A stretch of 64,000 bases of DNA from positions 2,294,001 through 2,358,000 of the forward strand of contig NZ_CP012264.1 of assembly GCF_001277255.1 (NCBI RefSeq), read 5' to 3'. This document shows, piece by piece, positions 8,969 through 17,439 of the stretch. The notes below the pieces were generated by a model. That model did not search any database. It was not told where the DNA came from and saw nothing but the letters and a program-made list of their open reading frames with translations. The stretch comes from Cronobacter condimenti 1330. GTDB lineage: Bacteria > Pseudomonadota > Gammaproteobacteria > Enterobacterales > Enterobacteriaceae. Made by a program: the position numbers and the translations under genes. Every line of letters starts with the position of its first letter. Position 1 is the stretch's first letter.

Positions 8969-10123
8969 ATGGAACAACGCCGCCTTACCGGCAAAAGCCA
9001 CTGGTATCATGAAACCCAGTCCAGCCTCTGTCCGGCAGATCCGCTGCCGTTAGTTCCCGAAGCCGCTAAGGTGGAGGACCGTTTTCTGCTCGATCTGCCG
9101 CTGGACGACGCCCAACGTGCGGCACATCTGTCGTGGTGTGACGCCGCTCGCGCGATGATCCCCTCGCTTCTTCCCGAAACCTGCAGCGTCACCCGTCTGC
9201 ATACTTTAAGCGTCTACGATCGCCTCAGCACCGCGCTGACGGTGGCCCAGGTCTATGGCGTACAGCGGCTGTGCAACCACTACGCCGCGCGTCTGGCGCC
9301 GGAGCCGGGGCCAGACTCATCGCGTGAAAGCAACCGTCGCCTGACTTTACTCACCCAGACGGCCCGCCAGCTCGCAAGCTCCCCTACGCTTATCGACAGC
9401 GCAGCGCGTACGCAGCTCGAAGAGGCAGGTCTCTCAGTCCACGACATCGTCACTTTCACGCAGATTATTGGGTTTGTGGGCTTTCAGGCCCGCGCGGTGG
9501 CGCTGTTGCAGGCACAGCCAGGCCAGCCGGCACGCTGGCTGCCGGGCATCAATATGCAGCAAGACGCGCCAGCAAGCCTGTTCAACGCGCCCGACCCGCG
9601 CTGGCAGCCCGATCTACCGACCCTTGAAATGGGCTGGGCCAGCGAGGAACAGCAGGAGGCCTATAACGTTGGCCTTAACGACGCCTTGCTGCAACCAATG
9701 CTGTCGCTACTGGCGCATGACGCCTGTGCGCTCCACGGCCTTGCACGATTGCTTAATGCGCTACGTACGGGAATAGCGGATGAGGACGCGGCGCTTGCCG
9801 AAATGCTTGCTGCGCGCATCAACGGTAGCGCCAGTTGCTTTGCCGAAGCCGCCCGGCGCTTACGCCGTGAGCCATATCTGCCTGACGCCGTGCGCAACGG
9901 TGAACGCGCGATCCTCGCCTGGAGTCATCAGCACCCGCGCGAGCGCGCCATTATTCAGGCGATGCAAATGCTTACCCGCGCGCCGGAACGTTTCAGCCAC
10001 GCACAGCTTATGCCACTCCTGGAGGCTGATGTTGACGCGCATGACGCGTTGCGCCTGCTTGCTTACGGCAGCGCCTGCGGCTGGGTCAACCGCCTGCGAC
10101 TCGCGCTTGGCGTCACGGCGTAG
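8969..10123 (+). CDS. Two-domain CMD/AhpD-like protein
   Basis: A 384-residue protein that reads as a fusion of two carboxymuconolactone-decarboxylase-type halves. The first half (about residues 60-175) ends in Leu-Ser-Val-His-Asp-Ile-Val-Thr-Phe-Thr-Gln and resembles the Avi_7170 family. The second half (about 215-384) resembles the Avi_7169 alkylhydroperoxidase-domain family, ending in Trp-Val-Asn-Arg-Leu-Arg-Leu-Ala-Leu-Gly. The second-half CxxC redox motif is degenerate: Ser287-Ala-Ser-Cys290, and the usual downstream His is absent, so a normal AhpD peroxidase activity is doubtful. The ATG at 8969 has an AAGGA ribosome site; an upstream in-frame start at 8900 would add 23 unlikely residues. 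Function unknown; it stands alone between fabI and rnb. Confidence 0.75.
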   Translation: MEQRRLTGKSHWYHETQSSLCPADPLPLVPEAAKVEDRFLLDLPLDDAQRAAHLSWCDAARAMIPSLLPETCSVTRLHTLSVYDRLSTALTVAQVYGVQRLCNHYAARLAPEPGPDSSRESNRRLTLLTQTARQLASSPTLIDSAARTQLEEAGLSVHDIVTFTQIIGFVGFQARAVALLQAQPGQPARWLPGINMQQDAPASLFNAPDPRWQPDLPTLEMGWASEEQQEAYNVGLNDALLQPMLSLLAHDACALHGLARLLNALRTGIADEDAALAEMLAARINGSASCFAEAARRLRREPYLPDAVRNGERAILAWSHQHPRERAIIQAMQMLTRAPERFSHAQLMPLLEADVDAHDALRLLAYGSACGWVNRLRLALGVTA

Positions 10124-10211
10124 CGCCGCCCCGGTCTAAAGAGCGCTTGCCGGGAGCCGCGCAATCGCGTAAAACTGTCAGCCGCTCTTTTGGCCACGAA
10201 AATTCGACACT

Positions 10212-12146
10212 ATGTTTCAGGATAACCCGCTGCTTGCGCAGCTTAAACAGCAACTGCATTCCCAGACGCCGCGCGCCGAAGGGGTAGTAAAAGCCACGGA
10301 AAAAGGTTTTGGTTTCCTTGAGGTTGACGCGCAGAAAAGCTACTTCATTCCGCCTCCGCAGATGAAGAAAGTGATGCACGGCGATCGCGTCATTGCCGTT
10401 ATCCATACGGAAAAGGAAAAAGAATCCGCCGAGCCGGAAGAGCTTATCGAACCCTTCCTCACCCGCTTTGTGGGCCGGGTGCAAAAGAAAGACGATCGTC
10501 TCTCCATTGTTCCCGATCATCCGCTACTGAAAGATGCCATCCCGTGTCGCGCTGAACGCGGCGTGAGCCATGATTTCCAGAATGGCGACTGGGCTGTGGC
10601 CGAAATGCGTCGTCATCCGCTGAAAGGCGATCGCGGCTTTTATGCCGAACTCACCCAGTTTATTACCTTTAGCGACGATCACTTCGTGCCGTGGTGGGTG
10701 ACTCTTGCGCGTCATAACCTCGAACGTGAAGCGCCGGATGGCGTGGCGACCGAAATGCTGGATGAAAACCTGACGCGTGAAGATCTGACCGCGCTGGATT
10801 TCGTCACCATCGACAGCGCCAGCACCGAAGATATGGACGATGCCCTGTTTGTAGAAACGCTGGATGGCGATCGTCTGCAACTGACCGTCGCGATTGCCGA
10901 CCCGACAGCGTGGATAGCCGAAGGCAGCAAACTCGATAACATCGCAAAAGTACGCGCGTTCACTAACTATCTGCCGGGCTTTAATATCCCGATGCTGCCG
11001 CGCGAGCTTTCCGACGACCTCTGTTCGCTGCGCGAAGGCGAAGCGCGTCCGGCACTCGTTTGCCGCATGATTATTGACGCCGAAGGCGCTATCAGCGACG
11101 AGATTCACTTCTTCGCCGCCACCATCGAATCCAAAGCCAAGCTCGCCTATGACAATGTCTCCGACTGGCTGGAAGAGAAAGGCGACTGGCAGCCGGGTAG
11201 CGAGGCTATCGCCGCGCAGATCCGTCTGCTGCAACAGATTTGCCAGCGCCGCAGCGCCTGGCGTCAGAAACACGCGCTGGTCTTTAAAGACCGCCCTGAT
11301 TACCGCTTCGTGCTGGGCGAGAAAGGCGAAGTGCTGGATATCGTTGCCGAGCCGCGTCGTATCGCTAACCGTATTGTGGAAGAGTCCATGATTGCGGCGA
11401 ACATCTGCGCGGCGCGCGTGCTGCGCGACAAGCTGGGCTTTGGCGTTTACAACGTCCACGCGGGCTTCGACCCGGCAAGCACCGAACAGCTGGCCACGCT
11501 GCTGCAGAGCCACGGTATGCATGTTGACGCCAATGATGTGCTTACGCTGCCTGGTTTCTGCAAACTGCGTCGCGAGCTGGACGCGCAGCCGTCAGGCTTC
11601 CTCGACAGCCGCATCCGCCGCTTCCAGTCCTTTGCAGAGATCAGCACCGAGCCGGGTCCGCATTTTGGTCTTGGCCTTGAGGCATATGCCACCTGGACCT
11701 CTCCGATCCGTAAGTATGGCGATATGGTTAACCATCGTCTGCTGAAAGCCATTATTAAAGGCGAGAGTGCGACACGTCCGCAGGAAGCGTCTACCGTTCA
11801 GATGGCTGAGCGCCGTCGTCTTAACCGTATGGCCGAACGCGATGTCGGTGACTGGCTGTATGCGCGTTTCCTGAAAGACAAAGCCGGCACCGATACCCGT
11901 TTTGCTGCGGAAATTATCGATGTCAGCCGTGGTGGCATGCGCGTGCGTCTGGTGGATAACGGTGCGGTTGCCTTTATCCCTGCGCCATTCCTGCACGCGG
12001 TGCGCGATGAACTGGCCTGCAGCCAGGAAAATGGTACCGTCCAGATCAAAGGCGAAACCGTCTATAAAGTCACCGACGTTATCGACGTCACCATCGCAGA
12101 AGTGCGTATGGAAACCCGCAGTATTATCGCGCGTCCGGTTGCCTGA
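10212..12146 (+). CDS. rnb: RNase II, processive 3'-5' exoribonuclease
   Basis: A 644-residue RNase II, the same length as in E. coli. An N-terminal cold-shock RNA-binding region (from about residue 25), the RNB catalytic domain with the Asp cluster in Ser-Thr-Glu-Asp-Met-Asp-Asp-Ala, and a C-terminal S1 domain (about 560-640) are all in order. It degrades single-stranded mRNA to nucleoside 5'-monophosphates and stalls at structure. It stands 88 bases after the CMD-like gene and is followed by a hairpin terminator. Confidence 0.97.
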   Translation: MFQDNPLLAQLKQQLHSQTPRAEGVVKATEKGFGFLEVDAQKSYFIPPPQMKKVMHGDRVIAVIHTEKEKESAEPEELIEPFLTRFVGRVQKKDDRLSIVPDHPLLKDAIPCRAERGVSHDFQNGDWAVAEMRRHPLKGDRGFYAELTQFITFSDDHFVPWWVTLARHNLEREAPDGVATEMLDENLTREDLTALDFVTIDSASTEDMDDALFVETLDGDRLQLTVAIADPTAWIAEGSKLDNIAKVRAFTNYLPGFNIPMLPRELSDDLCSLREGEARPALVCRMIIDAEGAISDEIHFFAATIESKAKLAYDNVSDWLEEKGDWQPGSEAIAAQIRLLQQICQRRSAWRQKHALVFKDRPDYRFVLGEKGEVLDIVAEPRRIANRIVEESMIAANICAARVLRDKLGFGVYNVHAGFDPASTEQLATLLQSHGMHVDANDVLTLPGFCKLRRELDAQPSGFLDSRIRRFQSFAEISTEPGPHFGLGLEAYATWTSPIRKYGDMVNHRLLKAIIKGESATRPQEASTVQMAERRRLNRMAERDVGDWLYARFLKDKAGTDTRFAAEIIDVSRGGMRVRLVDNGAVAFIPAPFLHAVRDELACSQENGTVQIKGETVYKVTDVIDVTIAEVRMETRSIIARPVA

Positions 12147-12153
12147 CCCTCGA

Positions 12154-12182
12154 CTCCCCGGCACCGCCGGGGAGTTTCTCCT
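12154..12182 (+). terminator. Terminator after rnb
   Basis: A 9-bp GC-rich perfect stem (CTCCCCGGC with its complement, ACC loop) eight bases after the rnb stop, followed by a T/C-rich tail. Confidence 0.7.
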
Positions 12183-12440
12183 TTCCCCCGCTCCGTTTTT
12201 CCTCTGTGTGAGCGCGCACATTTTTCCCGTCTCACTTGGGCATTTTTTCAAAAAACGATCACACTAACAGAGTGCGTCGTAATTTAACGCATTGAGAATT
12301 AAGCGAAATGGCCGCTTTACCACCTGGTGTTTGCCATCGCTAAAAATATATTCCCGTAAAAACAAACGTTTTGCCTGTTATTGCCGGCAGAGCCCGGCCG
12401 TGCCGTTTGCGTAATACCTGGTGTGGGTTCGGGAGAGAGC
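12183..12440 (+). other. rnb-rpfR intergenic region
   Basis: About 260 bases without a supportable gene. It is presumably the rpfR promoter and leader. An in-frame extension of rpfR to 12381 is open but has no ribosome site or family match. I could not place a promoter with confidence. Confidence 0.5.
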
Positions 12441-14435
12441 ATGAAAGACGACCTGGAGAATAATCTGCTGTACCGCTATTCCGGCGCGGCAAGCCCCTAC
12501 TGGCGCCTGCCACTGGACAGTAACGCGTTACAGCTTGCCGCGACGGAAGCGGCCGCCACCAGTCATGTGGTACCGCTGACCCCAGAACAGGCCGCGCAAA
12601 TCCGTGCCATGGGGGTCATCACCTCAAGCGTCACGCTATCGCTGTCGCTGTTCGGCGAACTGGTGCCCGTTCATCTGGTGGGCCGAAAAGTTTCCCGCAA
12701 AGAATGGGAAGGTACAGCGTCTGCGTGGAACGACACGACATCCGTGGCGCGCGACCTGGTGCAGGGCCTGTCGTTTGCAGAGCAGGTCGTGTCAGAGGCT
12801 AATTCGGTCATTGTCATTCTGGATCGCCACGGCAATATTCAGCGTTTCAACCGTCTGAGCGAAGAGTACACCGGCCTGAAAGAGCAGGAAGTCATCGGGC
12901 AGAACGTTTTCAAACTCTTTATGACGCCCGCCGAAGCCTCGGCTTCGCGCCGCAATATCACCGGTTTTTTTCGCAATGGCAGTTCTTATGAGGTTGAACG
13001 TTGGGTCAAAACCCGCAAAGGCCAGCGCCTCTTTCTGTTTCGCAATAAATTTGTTCACAGCGGTAGCGGCAGAAATGAAATCTTTCTCATCTGCTCCGGT
13101 ACCGATATCACTGAAGAGCGGCGCGCTCAGGAGCGATTACGCACGCTTGCCAATACTGACGCCATTACCGGCCTGCCAAACCGCAACGCCATTCACGAGA
13201 TGATAAGCGATGCTATCACCCGTCGTGGCGACACCCAGGTTGGCATTGTCTATCTCGATCTCGATAACTTCAAAAAGGTGAACGATGCCTACGGGCATAT
13301 GTTTGGCGACCAGTTATTGCAGGCCGTGTCGCTTGCGATATTAAGCTGCCTTGAGAAAGACCAGGTCCTGGCGCGCCTCGGTGGCGATGAATTTATCGTG
13401 CTGGCGACCGACACGTCTCAGGCGGCGCTGGAGGCAATGTCCTCGCGCATCATCACCCGGCTTAAGCATCCGTTTCGCATCGGCCTTATCGAAGTCTATA
13501 CCGGCTGTTCGCTTGGCATCGCGCTTGCGCCGCAACACGGTGACGATCGCGAAAGCGTTATCCGTAACGCCGACACGGCGATGTATACGGCCAAAGAGAA
13601 CGGACGTGGCAAATTCTGCGTCTTCTGCCCGGAAATGAACCAACGGGTGTTTGAATATCTCTGGCTGGACACAAATCTGCGTAAGGCGCTTGAGAAGAAC
13701 CAACTGGTCATTCACTACCAGCCCAAAATCACAACACAGGGTGAAGTGCTCAGTCTGGAAGCACTGGTGCGCTGGCAGTCGCCGGAGCGCGGGCTGATCC
13801 CGCCGCTGGATTTTATCTCGTATGCTGAAGAATCCGGGCTTATCGTGCCGCTCGGGCGTTGGGTCATGCTGGACGTTGTGCGTCAGATAGCGAAGTGGCG
13901 CGAGGCGGGCATTATGCTTCGCGTCGCGGTGAATGTGTCAGCACGCCAGCTCGCCGATCAGACGCTGTTGAGCGATCTGCGCCAGGCGCTTGCCGATATG
14001 CGCTTCTCAAAAAGCCCTATTGATGTGGAGATAACCGAAAGCTGCCTGATCGAGAATGCCGAACTGGCACTGTCGGTGATTAATGAATTCAGCACGCTCG
14101 GTGCCGAAGTGCATCTGGATGATTTTGGCACCGGCTATTCATCGCTTTCACAACTGGCGCGCTTTCCACTCGATGCCATAAAACTCGATCAAAGCTTTGT
14201 GCGCGATATCCATAAACAACCGGTGTCGCAGTCGCTGGTACGCGCTATCGTCGCTGTGGCGCAGGCGCTCGATCTGCAGGTGATTGCCGAAGGCGTGGAG
14301 AGCCATGAGGAAGATGCCTTTCTGACGCAAAACGGGGTCGATGCGCGTCAGGGCTTTTTGTTTGCAAGACCCATGACCGCAGGCGCGATAGAACGCTGGT
14401 ATAGGCGCTATCGGGCCAGGAAACAGACGCCGTAA
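12441..14435 (+). CDS. rpfR: RpfR (PdeR/Gmr), DSF-responsive c-di-GMP protein
   Basis: A 664-residue cytosolic signalling protein. In order: an N-terminal FI (RpfF-interaction) domain, residues 1 to about 95; a PAS domain, about 115-230; GGDEF (Leu-Gly-Gly-Asp-Glu-Phe, motif at 314-318); and EAL (Glu-Ala-Leu at 440-442). Both catalytic motifs are intact. In the Burkholderia and Cronobacter systems the PAS domain binds the fatty-acid signal from RpfF and this raises phosphodiesterase activity. The E. coli orthologue is PdeR (YciR). The ATG at 12441 has a GGGAGAG ribosome site and the family N-terminus. It ends 22 bases from the convergent rpfF. Confidence 0.93.
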   Translation: MKDDLENNLLYRYSGAASPYWRLPLDSNALQLAATEAAATSHVVPLTPEQAAQIRAMGVITSSVTLSLSLFGELVPVHLVGRKVSRKEWEGTASAWNDTTSVARDLVQGLSFAEQVVSEANSVIVILDRHGNIQRFNRLSEEYTGLKEQEVIGQNVFKLFMTPAEASASRRNITGFFRNGSSYEVERWVKTRKGQRLFLFRNKFVHSGSGRNEIFLICSGTDITEERRAQERLRTLANTDAITGLPNRNAIHEMISDAITRRGDTQVGIVYLDLDNFKKVNDAYGHMFGDQLLQAVSLAILSCLEKDQVLARLGGDEFIVLATDTSQAALEAMSSRIITRLKHPFRIGLIEVYTGCSLGIALAPQHGDDRESVIRNADTAMYTAKENGRGKFCVFCPEMNQRVFEYLWLDTNLRKALEKNQLVIHYQPKITTQGEVLSLEALVRWQSPERGLIPPLDFISYAEESGLIVPLGRWVMLDVVRQIAKWREAGIMLRVAVNVSARQLADQTLLSDLRQALADMRFSKSPIDVEITESCLIENAELALSVINEFSTLGAEVHLDDFGTGYSSLSQLARFPLDAIKLDQSFVRDIHKQPVSQSLVRAIVAVAQALDLQVIAEGVESHEEDAFLTQNGVDARQGFLFARPMTAGAIERWYRRYRARKQTP

Positions 14436-14445
14436 ACGGCGTCTG
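14424..14445. terminator. Inverted repeat between rpfR and rpfF
   Basis: A perfect 9-bp inverted repeat (CAGACGCCG, loop TAAA) spans the rpfR stop codon and sits between the two convergent genes. There is no T-run, so it may only slow or protect the transcript ends. Confidence 0.5.
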
Positions 14446-14457
14446 AGGTGCATCCCG

Positions 14458-15327
14458 TTAGCCTGCTTTACGCAGGGCCGCGGCGGTATGACGGTTTTGC
14501 AGCTGGATCAGACGCTCCATGTAGCTGACATCCTTCGGCTCAAGGCTGAACGCCGCATCTACCCAGTCTTCCGTTATCTCCATCAGCTCGTTACGTGAGA
14601 GCCGCAGCACGCGCTGACGCGCGCGGAGCATCGCCCTCACCCCGTTGAGACGCGGCTTAAGCGTATCGATAAAGGTACGAGTGGCCACGAACCCCTGCCC
14701 CGGCTCAAACAGCAGATCCACCAGCCCTTGTGGGTGATACCACTCGGCGGTGTGCGATTCGCCCTGATAAATCAGCTCCTCGGCAAGCCGCATACCGGCA
14801 CGGCGCGTCACCAGTGAATACCCGCCCATTCCGGGGAAGAGATTAAAGGCGATTTCCGGAAACCCCATGCGCGCGTCGCGCTGGGCCAGTACGAAATGGT
14901 GCGCAAGGGCAGCCTCAAAACCGCCGCCGAGCGCGCTACCCTCCACCATCGCAAGGCTGATAGCGCCACAGTCAAAACCGCGCGAGGCGGCGTGTACGCA
15001 ATCCACGCAGGCGCGGGCATAAGCGCGCAGCGCTTCGCGTTTGCCGTTGCGAATGCAATCAACAAAAAACTGTAAATCGCCGCCCGTATTATACATGCCC
15101 GGAACCAGCGATCCGGTGACCCAGAAATCAACCTCCAGCCTGGCCTCCTGCACCAGATAACTTAAGTTCATAATCTCTTCAATCAGGACATGGTTAAAAC
15201 ACGGACGCGGCTGAGCCCGCAACATCATCCAGATAATGCGCCGTTCTTCCTCATAAAATCCGGAAAGTTGGGTGAAACGCGCTGTATCGGTAAAGAGTTT
15301 GCAGGTCGATTGGTTGAATACTGACAT
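14458..15327 (-). CDS. rpfF: RpfF, DSF-family signal synthase
   Basis: A 289-residue crotonase-fold protein. The two catalytic glutamates of the RpfF family are visible as Glu138 (Gly-Gly-Gly-Phe-Glu) and Glu158 (Gly-Phe-Pro-Glu), spaced 20 residues as in Xanthomonas RpfF (141 and 161); both glutamates separate RpfF from ordinary enoyl-CoA hydratases. The enzyme makes cis-2-unsaturated fatty acid signals from acyl-ACP (family knowledge). Its convergent partner rpfR encodes the receptor, and RpfF also binds the FI domain of that protein. This pair has been reported as a quorum-sensing system in Cronobacter. Confidence 0.92.
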   Translation of the reverse strand: MSVFNQSTCKLFTDTARFTQLSGFYEEERRIIWMMLRAQPRPCFNHVLIEEIMNLSYLVQEARLEVDFWVTGSLVPGMYNTGGDLQFFVDCIRNGKREALRAYARACVDCVHAASRGFDCGAISLAMVEGSALGGGFEAALAHHFVLAQRDARMGFPEIAFNLFPGMGGYSLVTRRAGMRLAEELIYQGESHTAEWYHPQGLVDLLFEPGQGFVATRTFIDTLKPRLNGVRAMLRARQRVLRLSRNELMEITEDWVDAAFSLEPKDVSYMERLIQLQNRHTAAALRKAG

Positions 15328-15539
15328 AGTCTTTCCTCAGTTAAGTTAACGCGTTATGCGCAGGATCAGACTAATTCACGCCAGCTTTTCGCACGGGATG
15401 CCGGTCTGTTTTATAACCATTATTTATCTTTTAACGCGAAATGATTGAGTCAGAAGAGGTATTAGAGCGGCAGACGGCTTCTCTTTGACGCCGCTTTTCT
15501 GCATCATGGGGACTGTACCGACCAGAAAAAGGAAACACG
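15328..15539. other. rpfF-yciZ divergent intergenic region
   Basis: About 210 bases between divergent genes. It should carry both promoters; an AAGGA ribosome site precedes yciZ at about 15530. No operator or repeat stood out. Confidence 0.5.
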
Positions 15540-15722
15540 ATGCCAACAGTAAATCCGCAACAACTGGCTGACCGAATTGATACCGTTCTGGATATTCTGG
15601 TGGCGGGCGATTACCACTCCGCCATCCATAATCTGGAAATTTTGAAGGCTGAACTGCTGGCGCAGAGCCAGCAGGAAGAGACGGCGGGCGAGAAAAAAGC
15701 GAAGGCGCCCTGGGAAATCTGA
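15540..15722 (+). CDS. yciZ: YciZ, UPF0509 family small protein
   Basis: A 60-residue soluble protein with a central Asp-Ile-Leu-Val-Ala-Gly-Asp-Tyr-His-Ser-Ala-Ile segment and the C-terminal Ala-Pro-Trp-Glu-Ile seen in UPF0509 proteins. Function is unknown. An AAGGA ribosome site is well placed. In E. coli yciZ lies directly beside yciT; here fsaA and ybiYW lie between. Confidence 0.85.
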   Translation: MPTVNPQQLADRIDTVLDILVAGDYHSAIHNLEILKAELLAQSQQEETAGEKKAKAPWEI

Positions 15723-15735
15723 CGCCTTGTGAAGA

Positions 15736-16398
15736 TTATAAGCTCTGACTGCCGAACGCCTGCTGCCATTCGCGCCCGAAGGCGTCTACCGCGGCGGTCA
15801 CGGCAGGCGTGTTAAGCAGTTGCCCTGCGACATCCAGCGGCAGGGTAATGGACTGGCACCCTGCCAGCAAACAGCCGAGCGCCTGTTGCGGCGTGCGAAA
15901 GCTCGCGGCCAGTACTTTTGATTGCGGCGCGTGTAGCGTCAACAACTGCTGCAGGGCGCGCACCGTCGCCACGCCATCTCCGCCCTGCGCATCCAGGCGG
16001 TTAACGTAAGGCGCGACATAGTCAGCCCCCGCCAGCGCTGCCATCAATCCCTGGGCCGCGCCGTAAACCGCTGTACCGAGCAGCGGAATGCCAGATGGTT
16101 TGAGGATTTTCATTGCCGACAGCCCTTCTTCCGTCACCGGGATTTTCACCACGATACCCGGGATCCTCTGCGCCAGTCGCTCCGCTTCACGCACCATCTC
16201 TGATGCGCTCACTGCGATCACCTGCGCGAAAAGCTTGCCTTCGCCGTTCAGCGCCTCCTGCAACGCGGGCAGGAGCTCCCAGAGTCTGACGCCTGCGCGC
16301 GCCACGATAGAAGGATTTGTGGTCACGCCCTGTAGCGGCAGAATGCGGGCCAGACGTTTGACGGCCGCGACGTCCGCCGTGTCGAGATACAGCTCCAT
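15736..16398 (-). CDS. fsaA: Fructose-6-phosphate aldolase (FsaA type)
   Basis: A 220-residue class I aldolase of the small transaldolase family, the same length as E. coli FsaA, with the Schiff-base Lys85 in Val-Val-Lys-Ile-Pro-Val-Thr. It cleaves or forms fructose-6-phosphate-like ketoses; with the product of YbiW it is reported to split 1-deoxyfructose-6-phosphate into hydroxyacetone and glyceraldehyde-3-phosphate. It is divergent from ybiY, the same arrangement as in E. coli although at another chromosomal site. The start at 16398 (Met-Glu-Leu-Tyr-Leu-Asp) matches the family; an upstream in-frame start at 16419 is unlikely. Confidence 0.93.
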   Translation of the reverse strand: MELYLDTADVAAVKRLARILPLQGVTTNPSIVARAGVRLWELLPALQEALNGEGKLFAQVIAVSASEMVREAERLAQRIPGIVVKIPVTEEGLSAMKILKPSGIPLLGTAVYGAAQGLMAALAGADYVAPYVNRLDAQGGDGVATVRALQQLLTLHAPQSKVLAASFRTPQQALGCLLAGCQSITLPLDVAGQLLNTPAVTAAVDAFGREWQQAFGSQSL

Positions 16399-16481
16399 AA
16401 CGACTCCTGTTTTGAGCAAGTTAACATTGTCGCCATCTTAAATCAGCGTTGGCAGATAAAGCTGATCGCCATCAAGAAAAC

Positions 16482-16517
16482 TTTCATTTGAAAGTAAGAT
16501 TATTTTCATAAGAAAGT
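16482..16517. promoter_or_regulatory. Tandem repeat, candidate operator for ybiYW/fsaA
   Basis: TTTCATTTGAAAGT at 16482-16495 and TTTCATAAGAAAGT at 16504-16517 are two copies of TTTCATnnGAAAGT, with starts 22 bases apart, or about two helical turns. Each copy is a near-palindrome. They lie in the fsaA-ybiY divergent gap, 15-50 bases ahead of ybiY. Tandem TTTC/GAAA sites are typical of DeoR-family regulators; YciT, encoded at the end of this cluster, is a candidate by position only. Confidence 0.5.
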
Positions 16518-16534
16518 TAACGGGCGCAACGATG

Positions 16535-17434
16535 ATGATTTTTAATCTGCAACGCTATTCCACGCACGATGGTCCGGGCATCCGTACCGTCGTCTTCTTT
16601 AAAGGCTGCTCATTGGGTTGCCGCTGGTGTCAGAACCCCGAAAGCCGACGCCGCCTGCGTGACGTGCTGTTTGATGAACGCCTCTGCCTGAGCGGCTGCG
16701 CGTTGTGCGCGCAAACATGCCCGCAGGCAATTCGTCGACACGGCGAGACTCTGATGATTGACCGCACGGCACTTGATGATGCTGCGCTTGACGCGCTGGT
16801 CGACTGCTGTCCGACCCAGGCGCTCAGCGTCTGCGGCGAAACGCAAGGCGTCGAAGACATTATGGAAAAAGTGCTGCGCGACCGTCCCTTTTATGCGCGC
16901 AGCGGTGGCGGGATCACGCTCTCGGGCGGCGAGCCGTTTATGCAGCCTGAATTGGCGCAGGCCCTGTTGCAGCGTAGCCGCGAGGCAGGCATTCATACCG
17001 CGGTGGAAACGTGTCTCCATGTTCCGTGGAAGCATATCGCCCCATCGCTGCCGTTTCTTGATCTCCTCCTTGCCGATTTGAAACATGTCGACCCGCAGCG
17101 CTTTCACGCCTGGACCGACGGCAGCGCCGAACGGGTGCTGGATAATTTCCGGCGACTGGCAAAAGCGGGCACGGAGATAACGATTCGTGTCCCGTTGATC
17201 CCCGGTTTTAACGCTGATGAAGCGTCAGTTCGCGCCATTACCAATTTCGCCGCCGATGAAGCAGGCGTCAGAAATATTCACTTTCTGCCCTACCACACCC
17301 TTGGCATTAACAAGTACCGCCTGCTGGACTGGCCTTATCTGGCCCCGGCGACGCCGCTTGATGAACCGGCGCTGCTGGCATTCGCCGAAGATTACGCCTG
17401 CCAGAAAGGACTCACCGCCTGGATAAGAGGATAA
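16535..17434 (+). CDS. ybiY: YbiY, glycyl-radical enzyme activating enzyme
   Basis: A 299-residue radical SAM activase. The CxxxCxxC cluster is at Cys25, Cys29, Cys32, followed by a ferredoxin-like insert with further Cys groups (Cys-Ala-Leu-Cys-Ala-Gln-Thr-Cys and Cys-Cys-Pro-Thr), and the Ser-Gly-Gly-Glu-Pro motif that binds SAM. It installs the glycyl radical on YbiW, whose gene starts five bases downstream. The ATG at 16535 gives the family length; another ATG lies one codon upstream at 16532. The ribosome site is weak. Confidence 0.93.
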   Translation: MIFNLQRYSTHDGPGIRTVVFFKGCSLGCRWCQNPESRRRLRDVLFDERLCLSGCALCAQTCPQAIRRHGETLMIDRTALDDAALDALVDCCPTQALSVCGETQGVEDIMEKVLRDRPFYARSGGGITLSGGEPFMQPELAQALLQRSREAGIHTAVETCLHVPWKHIAPSLPFLDLLLADLKHVDPQRFHAWTDGSAERVLDNFRRLAKAGTEITIRVPLIPGFNADEASVRAITNFAADEAGVRNIHFLPYHTLGINKYRLLDWPYLAPATPLDEPALLAFAEDYACQKGLTAWIRG

Positions 17435-17439
17435 CTACC

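Noticed and set aside
10524..11522. A 332-codon open frame antisense to rnb
   Set aside because: It lies wholly within RNase II on the other strand, lacks a ribosome site or family pattern, and follows from the codon bias of rnb.
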